A stretch of DNA of 33,771 nucleotides from Thermoplasmata archaeon (lineage in GTDB: Archaea; Thermoplasmatota; Thermoplasmata; Thermoplasmatales; Thermoplasmataceae). Of the stretch, positions 23,039 to 31,166 are shown piece after piece. The translations under genes and the position numbers were made by a program. Below the pieces are notes generated by a model. It saw only the letters and a list, made by a program, of their open reading frames with translations, was not told where the DNA came from and ran no database searches. How positions within the stretch are numbered: the stretch's first letter is position 1; the number at the start of each line of letters is the position of its first letter. The stretch spans positions 1 through 33,771 of the forward strand of contig JAJZKS010000001.1 in NCBI GenBank assembly GCA_021850835.1. Direction: 5' to 3'.

Positions 23039-24005
23039 GACACCCATCAATGCCGCCGATCTCAGGAGTGCAATAACCTCAATCCTTGAAAATTCCACAG
23101 ACGAACAGAAAGCAGATTTCCTGAGGCAGATCAATGAAAGCCGGAATCCTTCTGAAATAGTAACAGAACTTGCTAGAATCATAAAAGGCAGGGCGACCCT
23201 TTCCCGGATAAGTGAAGTGTCAGATATTGTAGGCACTGGCGGGGACAGCAAAAATACCATAAATGTCAGTACTGCCGCAGCCCTTGTTGTAAGTTCCATG
23301 GGTGTGAAAATTGCAAAGCATGGGAATTTTGGCGCCACCAGCAACAAAGGCAGTGCTGATTTCCTGAAATCCTTAGGCTATAAATTTGAAATGGACCAGC
23401 AGTCTATGATGAAAAGAGTGAGGGAGAGTTCCTTTACCTTCATCCTTGCCCCAAGGTATAATGACAGTTTCGCCAAGTTTGCGGCTGCAAGAAAGATGAT
23501 ACCATACAAGACTGCCTTTAATTATCTTGGACCGTTGACAAACCCAGCTGATCCTGATGTCCTGATGCTTGGAGTCACAAATGAAGAAATTTCAAATCTT
23601 TATTCTACTTACATGCTACTTAATGGCAAAAGTGGATGTGTCCTATACTCTGAGGATGGGATGGACGAAGTTTCCCCGTATTCAACCACCAATGTTACAT
23701 TTGTTGTGGATGGAGAAATAAGCAGAATGGCAATCCGCCCTGAACAGATTCTTGGCGAGAAAATTGCAATCGGAGATATTTCGAGAACCGATCCGGAAAA
23801 ATCTTTTGAACTTACCAGAAAGGGGATTGCAGGGTCTGACAGGAGTGCTGCAAAATTTATTGCCCTGAATGCCGGACTCTCCCTCTATATTAACCACAAA
23901 ACGGGAGATTTAAGAGAGGGTTTCAGGAATGCCTTGGAGTGCATTGATTCAGGAGTGGTGCAGGAACACCTCCAGAAAGTCCTGGAGGTGGCATCATTTG
24001 CATGA
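23028..24005 (+). CDS. trpD: Anthranilate phosphoribosyltransferase
   Basis: 325 residues. It joins anthranilate to PRPP. The glycine-rich PRPP motif GTGGD is at 69-73, followed by NVSTAAALV, KHGNFGATSNKGSADFL (97-113) and RKMIPYKTAFNYLGPLTNPADP, all signature positions of the class III phosphoribosyltransferase fold. The helical N-terminal domain is present, and the length is about 10-20 residues under the typical 340. Its ATG overlaps the trpA stop and its end overlaps the TTG start of trpF by eight bases. Confidence 0.96.
   Translation: MQSETPINAADLRSAITSILENSTDEQKADFLRQINESRNPSEIVTELARIIKGRATLSRISEVSDIVGTGGDSKNTINVSTAAALVVSSMGVKIAKHGNFGATSNKGSADFLKSLGYKFEMDQQSMMKRVRESSFTFILAPRYNDSFAKFAAARKMIPYKTAFNYLGPLTNPADPDVLMLGVTNEEISNLYSTYMLLNGKSGCVLYSEDGMDEVSPYSTTNVTFVVDGEISRMAIRPEQILGEKIAIGDISRTDPEKSFELTRKGIAGSDRSAAKFIALNAGLSLYINHKTGDLREGFRNALECIDSGVVQEHLQKVLEVASFA
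23984..23990 (+). promoter_or_regulatory. Shine-Dalgarno sequence of trpF that decides a TTG start
   Basis: GGAGGTG lies seven bases before TTG 23998. The alternative GTG at 24013 is 22 bases away, too far. The longer open frame from ATG 23929 lacks any such site and encodes unrelated residues. Confidence 0.65.
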
Positions 24006-24606
24006 ACCAAGGGTGAAGATCTGCGGTATCACCAATGTTGAAGACGGAATATTTTCAAATGAGCACGGGGCAGATATTATCGGTGTGGTGAGGTCCTCAA
24101 AATCCCCGAGGGCTGGAACTGCTGAACTGATTAATGAGCTCACTGGCATTGGTATCCCTGTTGCTGGCGTTTACACTGAAATTGGAACAGTCGAGGAAAT
24201 CACAAGCGATGAAAACTATGTACAGCTGCATTTCCAGCATGGGCCGCAGGAGATAACACATGTGAAGAAAGAACTCGGCAGGAAAGTGATTTCAGTAGTT
24301 TTTGCCTATAAAGAGAATTCACCATTTGAAAAAGCACTTGAGAAATTAAGCCAGGGGGCTGACCTAGCCCTGCTGGAATATGGTAGCAAAGGCTGGAATT
24401 CCGGTGACCGTAAGATCCCTGAAATAAAGAGACATCCTGTTGGAATTGCAGGAAGGGTTTCAATCGGAAATATAGGGGACCTGCTCAGGGCCCACCCTTA
24501 CTTCATTGACGTAAGCAGCAGCCTAGAAGTTTCACCGGGTAAAAAGGACCATTCAAAAATAAGCCAGTTCATGGAGGTGCTTAAAAATGAAGCAGCCGCT
24601 GTTTAG
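23998..24606 (+). CDS. trpF: Phosphoribosylanthranilate isomerase
   Basis: 202 residues from TTG 23998, a normal TrpF length. The first strand VKICGIT carries the catalytic Cys. ADIIGVVRSSKSPR, VAGVYTE, YVQLHFQHG, the region around 140 (LALLEYGSKGW, with an acidic residue differing from the usual DS motif), VGIAGRVSIGNI and the phosphate loop FIDVSSSLEVSPGKKD are visible. It performs the Amadori rearrangement of phosphoribosyl-anthranilate. The protein opens MHEPRVKICGI. It overlaps trpD (8 bases) and trpE (20 bases). Some motifs are more divergent than in average TrpF, but the catalytic Cys and the C-terminal Asp region are present. Confidence 0.92.
   Translation: MHEPRVKICGITNVEDGIFSNEHGADIIGVVRSSKSPRAGTAELINELTGIGIPVAGVYTEIGTVEEITSDENYVQLHFQHGPQEITHVKKELGRKVISVVFAYKENSPFEKALEKLSQGADLALLEYGSKGWNSGDRKIPEIKRHPVGIAGRVSIGNIGDLLRAHPYFIDVSSSLEVSPGKKDHSKISQFMEVLKNEAAAV
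24573..24579 (+). promoter_or_regulatory. Shine-Dalgarno sequence of trpE
   Basis: GGAGGTG lies seven bases before the trpE ATG at 24587, inside the trpF coding sequence. Confidence 0.65.
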
Positions 24607-25774
24607 CAAAATACGGGAACTCAAGGAGAATGGGGAAGATTTTGCATATTTTTGCAGATTCAGCAGCCTGGATAGGTCCCAAGGGGAGGAATTCCTCTTC
24701 AGGACTGAAGAAAGACCTTTCCTTTTCTATGACGGGGCACGTTCAGCGCTCGATGATGCTGTCCCGCAACTTATCAGGGAGTCTGGTAACCATGGTTCCC
24801 AAATTCCCCTGTTCACCTCGTTCAGCCTGGTTCAGGAAACTCTTGGCATCAGAAGCCGGCATGAAAGATACTGGCCCCTGATAGGCACAATTCTACCTTC
24901 AGAAACTGAAACTGGCACTTTCACAAGGAAAGGGGAACCATACATCAACAGGAATCTGGGGCAAATTGAGCTACACGACGAAGAAAGAGGCAAGTTGGAA
25001 GACAGCATATCGGAAATAGTTGAAAGAATAAGGGAAGGAGAGGCGCTGCAGATCGTTTTGTCCCACCACTTTGAGCTTGAGGAGTTCAATGGATCAGATG
25101 TCCTTGTGCACCTTTTGCGCAATGACAGGTCAAGGTATGTTTATTACTACAAATTCGGGAACCTGGAAATAATCGGAAGTTCCCCCGAGAATGTCTTCCA
25201 GAAGCATGGTGAAATGTTATCTGTAAGCCCGATTGCCGGAACTCGGAAAAGGCAGACTGACACAGACGAAAATCTGGTCAGGTCACTCCTTTCTGACAAC
25301 AAGGAACTGTGTGAGCACAGAATGCTTGTAGACCTTGCCAGAAACGACCTCTCGAGAATCGGGATTGCTGGAAGCGTAGCTGTCACCAGCAACATGATGC
25401 CAGAGAAATTCTATTCTGTCGTCCACCTCACAAGCAGGGTCGATGCGAGGATTTCACCAGGGAATAGCAATTTCCAGATATTTTCTTCACTTTTTCCTGC
25501 CGGTACTGTAAGTGGAGCCCCAAAGGCCCGTGCGATTGAAATCATTGATCAGTACGAATCCCAGGAAAGGGGGCCATATGGAGGGGCAGTAGGGATACTT
25601 GGGGAAGGAGACATGGACATGGCTCTTGCAATAAGATCAGCATTTATGAATCGCGGAAGGGCCTACACTCAGGCCGGGGCAGGAATAGTGAAGGATTCTG
25701 TCCCCAGGAATGAAATTGAGGAAATCATTGCCAAGGCAGAGACCATTATGGCGGGCGGGCTCACATGCGCGTGA
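24587..25774 (+). CDS. trpE: Anthranilate synthase component I
   Basis: 395 residues, shorter than the roughly 420-520 of most TrpE proteins, the difference lying in the N-terminal domain. The chorismate-binding half is intact: IVERIREGEALQIVLSHHF, EIIGSSPENVF, SPIAGTRKRQ, DNKELCEHRMLVDLARNDLSRI, FPAGTVSGAPKARAIEIID, and the C-terminal AGAGIVKDSVPRNE. It makes anthranilate from chorismate, using ammonia delivered by TrpG. I do not see the LLES-like element near the N-terminus that binds tryptophan for feedback inhibition. It overlaps trpG by 10 bases. Confidence 0.94.
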   Translation: MKQPLFSKIRELKENGEDFAYFCRFSSLDRSQGEEFLFRTEERPFLFYDGARSALDDAVPQLIRESGNHGSQIPLFTSFSLVQETLGIRSRHERYWPLIGTILPSETETGTFTRKGEPYINRNLGQIELHDEERGKLEDSISEIVERIREGEALQIVLSHHFELEEFNGSDVLVHLLRNDRSRYVYYYKFGNLEIIGSSPENVFQKHGEMLSVSPIAGTRKRQTDTDENLVRSLLSDNKELCEHRMLVDLARNDLSRIGIAGSVAVTSNMMPEKFYSVVHLTSRVDARISPGNSNFQIFSSLFPAGTVSGAPKARAIEIIDQYESQERGPYGGAVGILGEGDMDMALAIRSAFMNRGRAYTQAGAGIVKDSVPRNEIEEIIAKAETIMAGGLTCA

Positions 25775-26340
25775 TGCTGCTGGACAATAAGGATTCCTTT
25801 ACCTACAATATTGTGCACCTCCTTCAGAAAGAAGGCCTCGATGTTGACGTATTTGACAACGAGATAAACCAGAATTCCTTTGATGCGGGAAACTATGATG
25901 CGCTTATAATTTCGCCAGGACCGGGAAATCCGCTAAACAAAAGGGACAGAGGAGTTGGAATGGAGCTTCTTGGAAGAGGCTTCCCCTTTGTCCTGGGCAT
26001 ATGCTTTGGGAACCAGTTGCTTGGATACCAACTTGGTTGTGATATTTACAGGACGGAAAACCTGATGCACGGTGAAATAGACACTATGAAGAGTGAGGGC
26101 ACCGGAATACTAACTGGTATTCCGGAAAAATTCAAAGCGGTAAGGTACCATTCCCTAGCCATAAGGCCAAACAGAAAGGTCATAGTGGATGCTGTTTCAA
26201 CCACTGACGGCACTGTGATGGCATTCCATTCTGCCGATGAACGTTATTACGGCCTCCAGTTCCACCCTGAGAGTTATTATTCACAATATGGGAAAGAAAT
26301 AATGAAAAATTTCATAGGTGTGGTCAGTGGACACAGTTAA
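25765..26340 (+). CDS. trpG: Anthranilate synthase component II (glutamine amidotransferase)
   Basis: 191 residues. The class I amidotransferase triad is visible: Cys80 in LGICFGNQLLG, and His167 with Glu169 in LQFHPES. LLDNKDSFTYNIV opens the protein and IISPGPGNP supports TrpG/PabA assignment. GNQ replaces the commoner GHQ after the nucleophile. It hydrolyses glutamine and channels ammonia to TrpE. The adjacent trpE and trpC argue for tryptophan rather than folate synthesis. The start ATG is inside trpE with only a weak G-rich SD, so translational coupling is likely. Confidence 0.95.
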   Translation: MRVMLLDNKDSFTYNIVHLLQKEGLDVDVFDNEINQNSFDAGNYDALIISPGPGNPLNKRDRGVGMELLGRGFPFVLGICFGNQLLGYQLGCDIYRTENLMHGEIDTMKSEGTGILTGIPEKFKAVRYHSLAIRPNRKVIVDAVSTTDGTVMAFHSADERYYGLQFHPESYYSQYGKEIMKNFIGVVSGHS

Positions 26341-27052
26341 CCAGATATATGCAAGGAACCACCTGAGAGAGAAGGTCCCGTACATGAGAACGAGGGGCCC
26401 CGTAAGCCTATACAGAAGCCTCATGAAGTGCAAATCTGAGGGTAAAACCGGCATAATATCAGAATTCAAGAGAAAGTCCCCTTCTGGATTCCACCTTGGA
26501 AAATCCGTGGACCCGCTCGCGTATTTCAGGAACTGCAATCTTGAAAATGTGGCAGGGATAAGCATTCTCACAGAACCGGACCACTTCCTTGGGAACTATG
26601 ATGACATCGCTTCCGTACAGGAACTAAATCTGCCGATTCTTGACAAGGATTTTGCTTCAAGCAGCATGATGGTTGAAAACGCATACAACGCTGGAGCGGA
26701 TGCAATCCTCTTCATACTTGATTTTCTTGGGCCCGAAAACGTGCAGGAACTGAGCGCCTATGCACTGTCACTGGGCATGGAGTCGCTTGTAGAATTCCAT
26801 GATCTTTCTCTGATAAAGCACCTCATCCCTCAGAAGGGCGTCATTTACGGATACAACCGGCGGAATCTCAGGACATTGAAAATGGAACCTCAGGAAGAGG
26901 ATGTTTTGAGGCAGTTAAAAGGACTGAGGGCCGAAATCGTGTTAGAAAGCGGGATTGACAGTGATTACCTATTAAATCATGACATATCCCAGTACTTGGG
27001 GCTCCTGATTGGAACATCGATCCTTAATGGAGAATTTCACATGATGCAGTAA
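26327..27052 (+). CDS. trpC: Indole-3-glycerol phosphate synthase
   Basis: 241 residues from GTG 26327, preceded at six bases by AGGTG. A longer frame from GTG 26318 would bury that site. The TIM-barrel landmarks are SEFKRKSPSGF (catalytic Lys region), ISILTEPDHFLGN, LPILDKDFAS (second catalytic Lys), GADAILFIL, ESLVEFHD (catalytic Glu), YNRRNLRTL and VLESGID. It closes CdRP to indole-glycerol phosphate. The usual INNRDL-type segment reads GYNRRNL, a modest deviation. It is the last trp gene, overlaps trpG by 14 bases, and the pyk promoter follows. Confidence 0.94.
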   Translation: MDTVNQIYARNHLREKVPYMRTRGPVSLYRSLMKCKSEGKTGIISEFKRKSPSGFHLGKSVDPLAYFRNCNLENVAGISILTEPDHFLGNYDDIASVQELNLPILDKDFASSSMMVENAYNAGADAILFILDFLGPENVQELSAYALSLGMESLVEFHDLSLIKHLIPQKGVIYGYNRRNLRTLKMEPQEEDVLRQLKGLRAEIVLESGIDSDYLLNHDISQYLGLLIGTSILNGEFHMMQ

Positions 27053-27107
27053 AATAATGGCCCATGCCATTAGTGATGCCAGAAAATGTCAATCTCCTCT
27101 CTCAAAA

Positions 27108-27131
27108 TTAAATATATACACAATATATTGT
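27108..27131 (+). promoter_or_regulatory. pyk promoter: TATA box followed by a 12-bp palindrome
   Basis: TTAAATATATA (27108-27118) is centred 22 bases before GTG 27135. The perfect palindrome ACAATATATTGT (27120-27131) fills the space between TATA and start codon. It may be an operator, a second TATA-like element or AT-rich chance. Confidence 0.5.
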
Positions 27132-27134
27132 ACC

Positions 27135-28811
27135 GTGGCAAGCACGAAGATTGTGGCAACAATCGGCCCCTCTAGCTTCCAGAGAGGGGCCCTTATTTCA
27201 ATGTACGGAAACGGGCTGTCAACTGTAAGGATAAACACTGCCCACATTACTCCCGGATATATCGGGAAGGTAGCTGGCCTGGTGAGCCAGCTAAACTCAG
27301 AAACAGGGAAGCATGTGGGCATAATGGTGGACCTGAAGGGCCCGGAGCTCAGAACAGGCCAGTTCCCCGGAGGGCAATTGAATGTGGTAACAGGCCAACA
27401 GTTCAAGGTCGGCATAAACAATGATGGTACGATCACATTTTCACATCCTGAAATTTATGACATTCTAACCCAGAAAGACCTGATCCTGCTTAGCGATGGC
27501 AAGGTAAGGATGCGTGTTGTCAGCAAGAGCGAAGATGGCCTTGTTCTTGAAAGCATGGATGATGGCTCCCTTAGGGACAGGAGCAGAGTGAATGTACCAG
27601 GAAGATTTCTGCCACTTGGAAACCTTACAGATCGTGACATATCCTATCTTAAGGAAGGCATTCAAGCTAAGGTGGACATGTTTGCGCTCTCCTTTGTTCA
27701 GAGAAAGGAGGATGTAGAGGAACTGCAGGAAATTATAATGAAAGAGGGAGGAGACCAGTTCATTGTTTCCAAGATCGAAACAAAGAATGGTTTCCAGAAT
27801 ATCCGTGACATAGCCAAAGTATCCGATTTCATAATGGTGGCTAGAGGCGATCTCGGAGTGGAACTCCCACTCAAGGAAGTGGCCATTGCCCAAAAGAAAA
27901 TCATAGAGGAATCCCACATGCAGGGAGTCCCAACTATTGTTGCGACTCAGATGCTGGAATCCATGGTGAAGTCTAGCAGCCCAACCAGGGCAGAGGTATC
28001 AGACGTAACCAACGCAATTATGGACAATACAGATGCTCTGATGCTGTCAGAAGAAAGCTCAATCGGGGAATATCCGGACCTTGCAGTGAAATACCTCAAG
28101 GACATCGCAGAATATGTGGAGTCCAAGAACGTTCATCTGGTCGAGCCCGAGGAGTTTCTTGGAAACCAGGTTGCATATTCCATAGCACGCGCTGCCAAGA
28201 TGATTTCGATGGAGATCAATGCAGATGCCATACTTGCATTCACCAAGACAGGAAACACTGCAAAGATGCTTGCTGCAGTCAGGCCCAGGGTACCGATAAT
28301 TGCAACAGTAACTTCTGAAAGGCTTGCAAGGAAATTGAACCTTTACCGTGGCGTGGAACCGCTGGTTATAGACGGAGGAAATGAGGACATAGACCCAGTG
28401 GAGGCCCTTTCCTACGTTGAGAAAGAGACATTCCTGAAGAGGGGTGACAGAGTCATTATCACTTCGGGCGCCCCATATTTCCTCTTCGGAGGCACAAATG
28501 AAGTCAGGGTTGCGACCGTGGGGAACTTCGTGGGAAGAGGATATCCAGCTGGGAAAAGCCTCACTGGGAAGGCTTTTACTGAAAAGTCGGGCAAGGGCGA
28601 TATCCTTGTGCTTGATACCCAAGAGATGCCTGCAGGGATTAAGCTGGAGAAGTTGAAAGCAGTAATTTTCATTCCAAATATTTCGACGAAACTGAAAGAG
28701 AGTATACGTGAAAAGGGTGTAACGGTATTGAGCAATACCAGGCTTTCAGGGCACATCAATCCGGGAGACATACTGCATATTGACGGATCCACTGGAGTCA
28801 TCACCCAGTGA
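27135..28811 (+). CDS. pyk: Pyruvate kinase
   Basis: 558 residues from the leaderless GTG 27135. The frame extends to ATG 27057, but the family N-terminus (STKIVATIGPSS) and the TATA position exclude it. Visible are VDLKGPELRTG, SFVQRKEDVEEL, SKIETKNGFQNI (catalytic Lys), MVARGDLGVELP, ATQMLESM...PTRAEVSDVTNAIMD and LMLSEESSIGEYP. After the usual C-terminal domain an extra segment of about 85 residues (from about 475) ends in NPGDILHIDGSTGVI, like the PEP-utilising swivel domain appended to some bacterial pyruvate kinases, but without its TSH catalytic loop. It makes pyruvate and ATP from PEP, the last step of glycolysis and Entner-Doudoroff routes. Confidence 0.95.
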   Translation: MASTKIVATIGPSSFQRGALISMYGNGLSTVRINTAHITPGYIGKVAGLVSQLNSETGKHVGIMVDLKGPELRTGQFPGGQLNVVTGQQFKVGINNDGTITFSHPEIYDILTQKDLILLSDGKVRMRVVSKSEDGLVLESMDDGSLRDRSRVNVPGRFLPLGNLTDRDISYLKEGIQAKVDMFALSFVQRKEDVEELQEIIMKEGGDQFIVSKIETKNGFQNIRDIAKVSDFIMVARGDLGVELPLKEVAIAQKKIIEESHMQGVPTIVATQMLESMVKSSSPTRAEVSDVTNAIMDNTDALMLSEESSIGEYPDLAVKYLKDIAEYVESKNVHLVEPEEFLGNQVAYSIARAAKMISMEINADAILAFTKTGNTAKMLAAVRPRVPIIATVTSERLARKLNLYRGVEPLVIDGGNEDIDPVEALSYVEKETFLKRGDRVIITSGAPYFLFGGTNEVRVATVGNFVGRGYPAGKSLTGKAFTEKSGKGDILVLDTQEMPAGIKLEKLKAVIFIPNISTKLKESIREKGVTVLSNTRLSGHINPGDILHIDGSTGVITQ

Positions 28812-28814
28812 AAC

Positions 28815-30245
28815 TCAAATATAGCTATTCTCTGCAAGCTTTGAAACCATCTTTTCCCAGTAACCTTTCCTTCCGAGGAAGATATAAATGGCAATCGCAA
28901 GTGAGGCGGCTTCCACTGCTGCGTATAATGGGGAGATGATAGACAAAAGAATTCCTGATAGCATAATTACCGCATACGGGAACAAATAAATTGCCCTTTT
29001 CAGCCCAACCTTTCTTGTCATGATTGCATTCTCCCAGGTTTGCGGTGGTTTTGAAATGATGCTCAATGAAGACAGAACTGCAACGGATTCAGGGGAAATG
29101 GCAAGAACTGCTATGAGAATGGGGAACAATGAAGGGCCATAAATGAATCCCAATACTGCCATGGCGACCCCTATGGGCATCTCCAAAACCAAGGATTGGA
29201 ACACCTGCGCGAAAACCATTCGCTTTACGTATAAGTGAAATGGCATTGACATCGCCGACAGCCATAGCCTCTCTACGGAAAATGTACTGCTGTAGAGTCC
29301 TATATTCAAGGTAAAGGACAGGTAAATTACGAAGAGAATCAATATTGGATAAAGTTCTGTCACGCTGGAAGGCCTAATGTAAAGGATTGCCCCAACTAAT
29401 AAGGCACTGGCTACTACAATTATCGGGATAGTTGCTTTGAGCCTGTACCTGTTTGATACAGCCATAACTGTCCCTGACATCCCGATTGGCCTTCCTGAGT
29501 AAAAATGTGTGAAAAAGTGTCTGAATATGGCCTTTCCCGGGCTGAGGCCAACAAACGATTGCCTACCCTTGAAGGTTTCTTTCTTCCTTATCTGTATTCT
29601 TGGTGGCCTGACATATAGATCATTGGTGTTCAACCAGCGGATCCCTAGAAGTAAGAGGGCTGCAAAAAATACTGCAGTCCCCAAGGTCGCGGAATAAATG
29701 TGCCCCACGGCCATGGCAAATGGTGAATAGTTGAATCCAAAAAAGAATGAAAACAAGAAAATAGAGCCTGCAGCAAATATTGGAACCCTGTAAAGGAGGC
29801 CATAATCTGATACCAGGACAGAAAGGGATGCCAAGCTGACGCCTAACATCAAAAAGTTCACTATGTAAAGTGCACCCAGGAGAGTCAAATGGTAAACCTC
29901 TATTGAATAGGCGAATGAAAGGATAATGAAAATGAGGGAAATTGAAATGAGTTGCACTGTAAAGAGTGCAAAGTTCAGGGTCCTGCCTTTTATGGAAGAC
30001 GGGAGAAGGAAATCCTGGTCAGGCTTTGTCATACCCAGCCCATTTCCGAAGAGAGTAACTGCGGTAAAAGTAACCATATAAATGAAAATGATAAAAGTGG
30101 CACCAAAGAGTGACTGAGCGGGAACTTCTCCGAATGCCCCAGAAAAAGAGAGCGCGAAGTCAACAAACGCAAGGAGAACAATGAAAAGCAGGAAAGCTTT
30201 GCTGAGCCTTGTTCTTAGAAGCAGTTTAAGAACTAGGAGAAACAC
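28815..30245 (-). CDS. ABC-2 type exporter permease
   Basis: 476 residues with about 12 hydrophobic segments grouped in two halves. The first half runs from the N-terminus to about residue 210. A cytoplasmic loop (about 210-265, NTNDLYVRPPRIQIRKKETF and following) links it to the second set. There are no extracytoplasmic binding domains. The start overlaps the ATPase gene by 20 bases, so the two form a single exporter. Substrate unknown; such pairs move drugs, lipids or peptides. It ends 3 bases from the convergent pyk stop. Confidence 0.8.
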   Translation of the reverse strand: MFLLVLKLLLRTRLSKAFLLFIVLLAFVDFALSFSGAFGEVPAQSLFGATFIIFIYMVTFTAVTLFGNGLGMTKPDQDFLLPSSIKGRTLNFALFTVQLISISLIFIILSFAYSIEVYHLTLLGALYIVNFLMLGVSLASLSVLVSDYGLLYRVPIFAAGSIFLFSFFFGFNYSPFAMAVGHIYSATLGTAVFFAALLLLGIRWLNTNDLYVRPPRIQIRKKETFKGRQSFVGLSPGKAIFRHFFTHFYSGRPIGMSGTVMAVSNRYRLKATIPIIVVASALLVGAILYIRPSSVTELYPILILFVIYLSFTLNIGLYSSTFSVERLWLSAMSMPFHLYVKRMVFAQVFQSLVLEMPIGVAMAVLGFIYGPSLFPILIAVLAISPESVAVLSSLSIISKPPQTWENAIMTRKVGLKRAIYLFPYAVIMLSGILLSIISPLYAAVEAASLAIAIYIFLGRKGYWEKMVSKLAENSYI

Positions 30246-30969
30246 CCTTCATCAACCTCGAAACAATCTGTTCTATGGTTTCCTGGCCATGCCCCATGTT
30301 TCTAAGCTCAACTGTGGAACCAGACCAGATTTCCTGTCCCCTGGAAATTATAATCACATGGTCTGTCAGTTTTTCTGCAATAGACATTATGTGAGTGGAT
30401 ACCAGGAAGGTTCCTTTCATTTCAGAGAACAATGTGATAAGGTTTTCCTGAGTGGGAATATCGAGATAGTTCAGGGGTTCATCCATGACCATAATTTCCG
30501 GCCTGTGAATTAGGCTAAGTGCCACGGAAACTTTTTGCCTGTTTCCCCTTGAAAGGGCGGAAACCCGCATTTCCATGTATTCTGAAATGCTAAGGATATC
30601 CGCCAGTTCATTGATTCTACCGTCAAGGTCTTCAGTTCCCCTTATGGCACCTATATATTCCAGGTTCTCCCTGACAGACAAAGTTGGATATGGGCTTGCA
30701 TCCTCCGGCAGGAAGCCTAGTGCCTTCTTTGCCTCTGCTGAATTTGGTTCCATTCCCCTTATCCTCACCTCCCCGTAATCAGGCTTTAGAATACCGCAGA
30801 TAATCTTGAGCGCCGTAGATTTGCCTGCACCATTGGGGCCAAGAAGTGCGACCCTTCTGCCCTCAGGGATGGAAATGCTGAGATTAGCTATTGCATTCCT
30901 TTTTCTGAAGGTCTTTACAATATTCACTGCTGATATGGCTTCATTTGAAAAAACGCTGCTTGCCAACAT
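30226..30969 (-). CDS. ABC transporter ATP-binding protein
   Basis: 247 residues from ATG 30969. Walker A GPNGAGKS (44-51), an LPEDASPYPTLSV Q-loop region, signature LSRGN (139-143), Walker B IMVMDEP (159-165), a D-loop NYLD, and the switch His in LVSTHIMS. It powers the neighbouring ABC-2 permease. The frame stays open to 31044, but the extra 25 residues are hydrophobic and cross a TATA element. Starting at 30969 gives leaderless spacing of 25 bases from CAATATATTAATA (minus, 30985-31000). Confidence 0.92.
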   Translation of the reverse strand: MLASSVFSNEAISAVNIVKTFRKRNAIANLSISIPEGRRVALLGPNGAGKSTALKIICGILKPDYGEVRIRGMEPNSAEAKKALGFLPEDASPYPTLSVRENLEYIGAIRGTEDLDGRINELADILSISEYMEMRVSALSRGNRQKVSVALSLIHRPEIMVMDEPLNYLDIPTQENLITLFSEMKGTFLVSTHIMSIAEKLTDHVIIISRGQEIWSGSTVELRNMGHGQETIEQIVSRLMKGVSPSS

Positions 30970-30984
30970 ATTTACAGGTAAAGC

Positions 30985-31000
30985 AAGTATTAATATATTG
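30985..31000 (-). promoter_or_regulatory. TATA element of the ABC exporter operon
   Basis: The minus strand reads CAATATATTAATACTT, centred 25 bases before the ATPase ATG at 30969. Confidence 0.5.
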
Positions 31001-31037
31001 CGAGACAAAATTATATGTATTAAACCAAAACAGTTGG

Positions 31038-31118
31038 ATGCCAAATGAAGTTGCGGTTTTGAAAATCCTGGAGAATATAGTGCCTGTTTTCACTGTAGCT
31101 GCACTTCGATATATATAA
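31038..31118 (+). CDS. Possible 26-residue leaderless peptide upstream of the FKBP gene
   Basis: ATG 31038 opens a 27-codon frame (MPNEVAVLKILENIVPVFTV, then AALRYI and stop). A TATA-like TTATATGTATTAAA (31010-31023) is centred about 22 bases upstream. The peptide would be amphipathic to hydrophobic. Its stop codon lies inside the TATA box of the FKBP gene. It could be a chance frame in an AT-rich divergent gap. Confidence 0.2.
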   Translation: MPNEVAVLKILENIVPVFTVAALRYI

Positions 31119-31123
31119 ATAGG
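31107..31123 (+). promoter_or_regulatory. Strong TATA element of the FKBP gene
   Basis: CGATATATATAAATAGG is centred about 52 bases before ATG 31167. It gives a leader of roughly 25 bases that carries GGTGAT (31155-31160), a perfect SD match six bases before the start. This gene is thus leadered, unlike most first genes in the window. Confidence 0.65.
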
Positions 31124-31166
31124 TTTTCGGGCTTTCGTCGCATTGCACATCTTCGGTGATAACTAA

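Noticed and set aside
23929..23997. Upstream extension of trpF from an ATG inside trpD
   Set aside because: It encodes unrelated residues and lacks an SD; GGAGGTG points to TTG 23998.
27057..27134. 26-residue N-terminal extension of pyruvate kinase
   Set aside because: The TATA box lies inside it, and the family N-terminus begins at GTG 27135.
30970..31044. Hydrophobic N-terminal extension of the ABC ATPase
   Set aside because: It spans the TATA box; ATG 30969 matches both family start and leaderless spacing.
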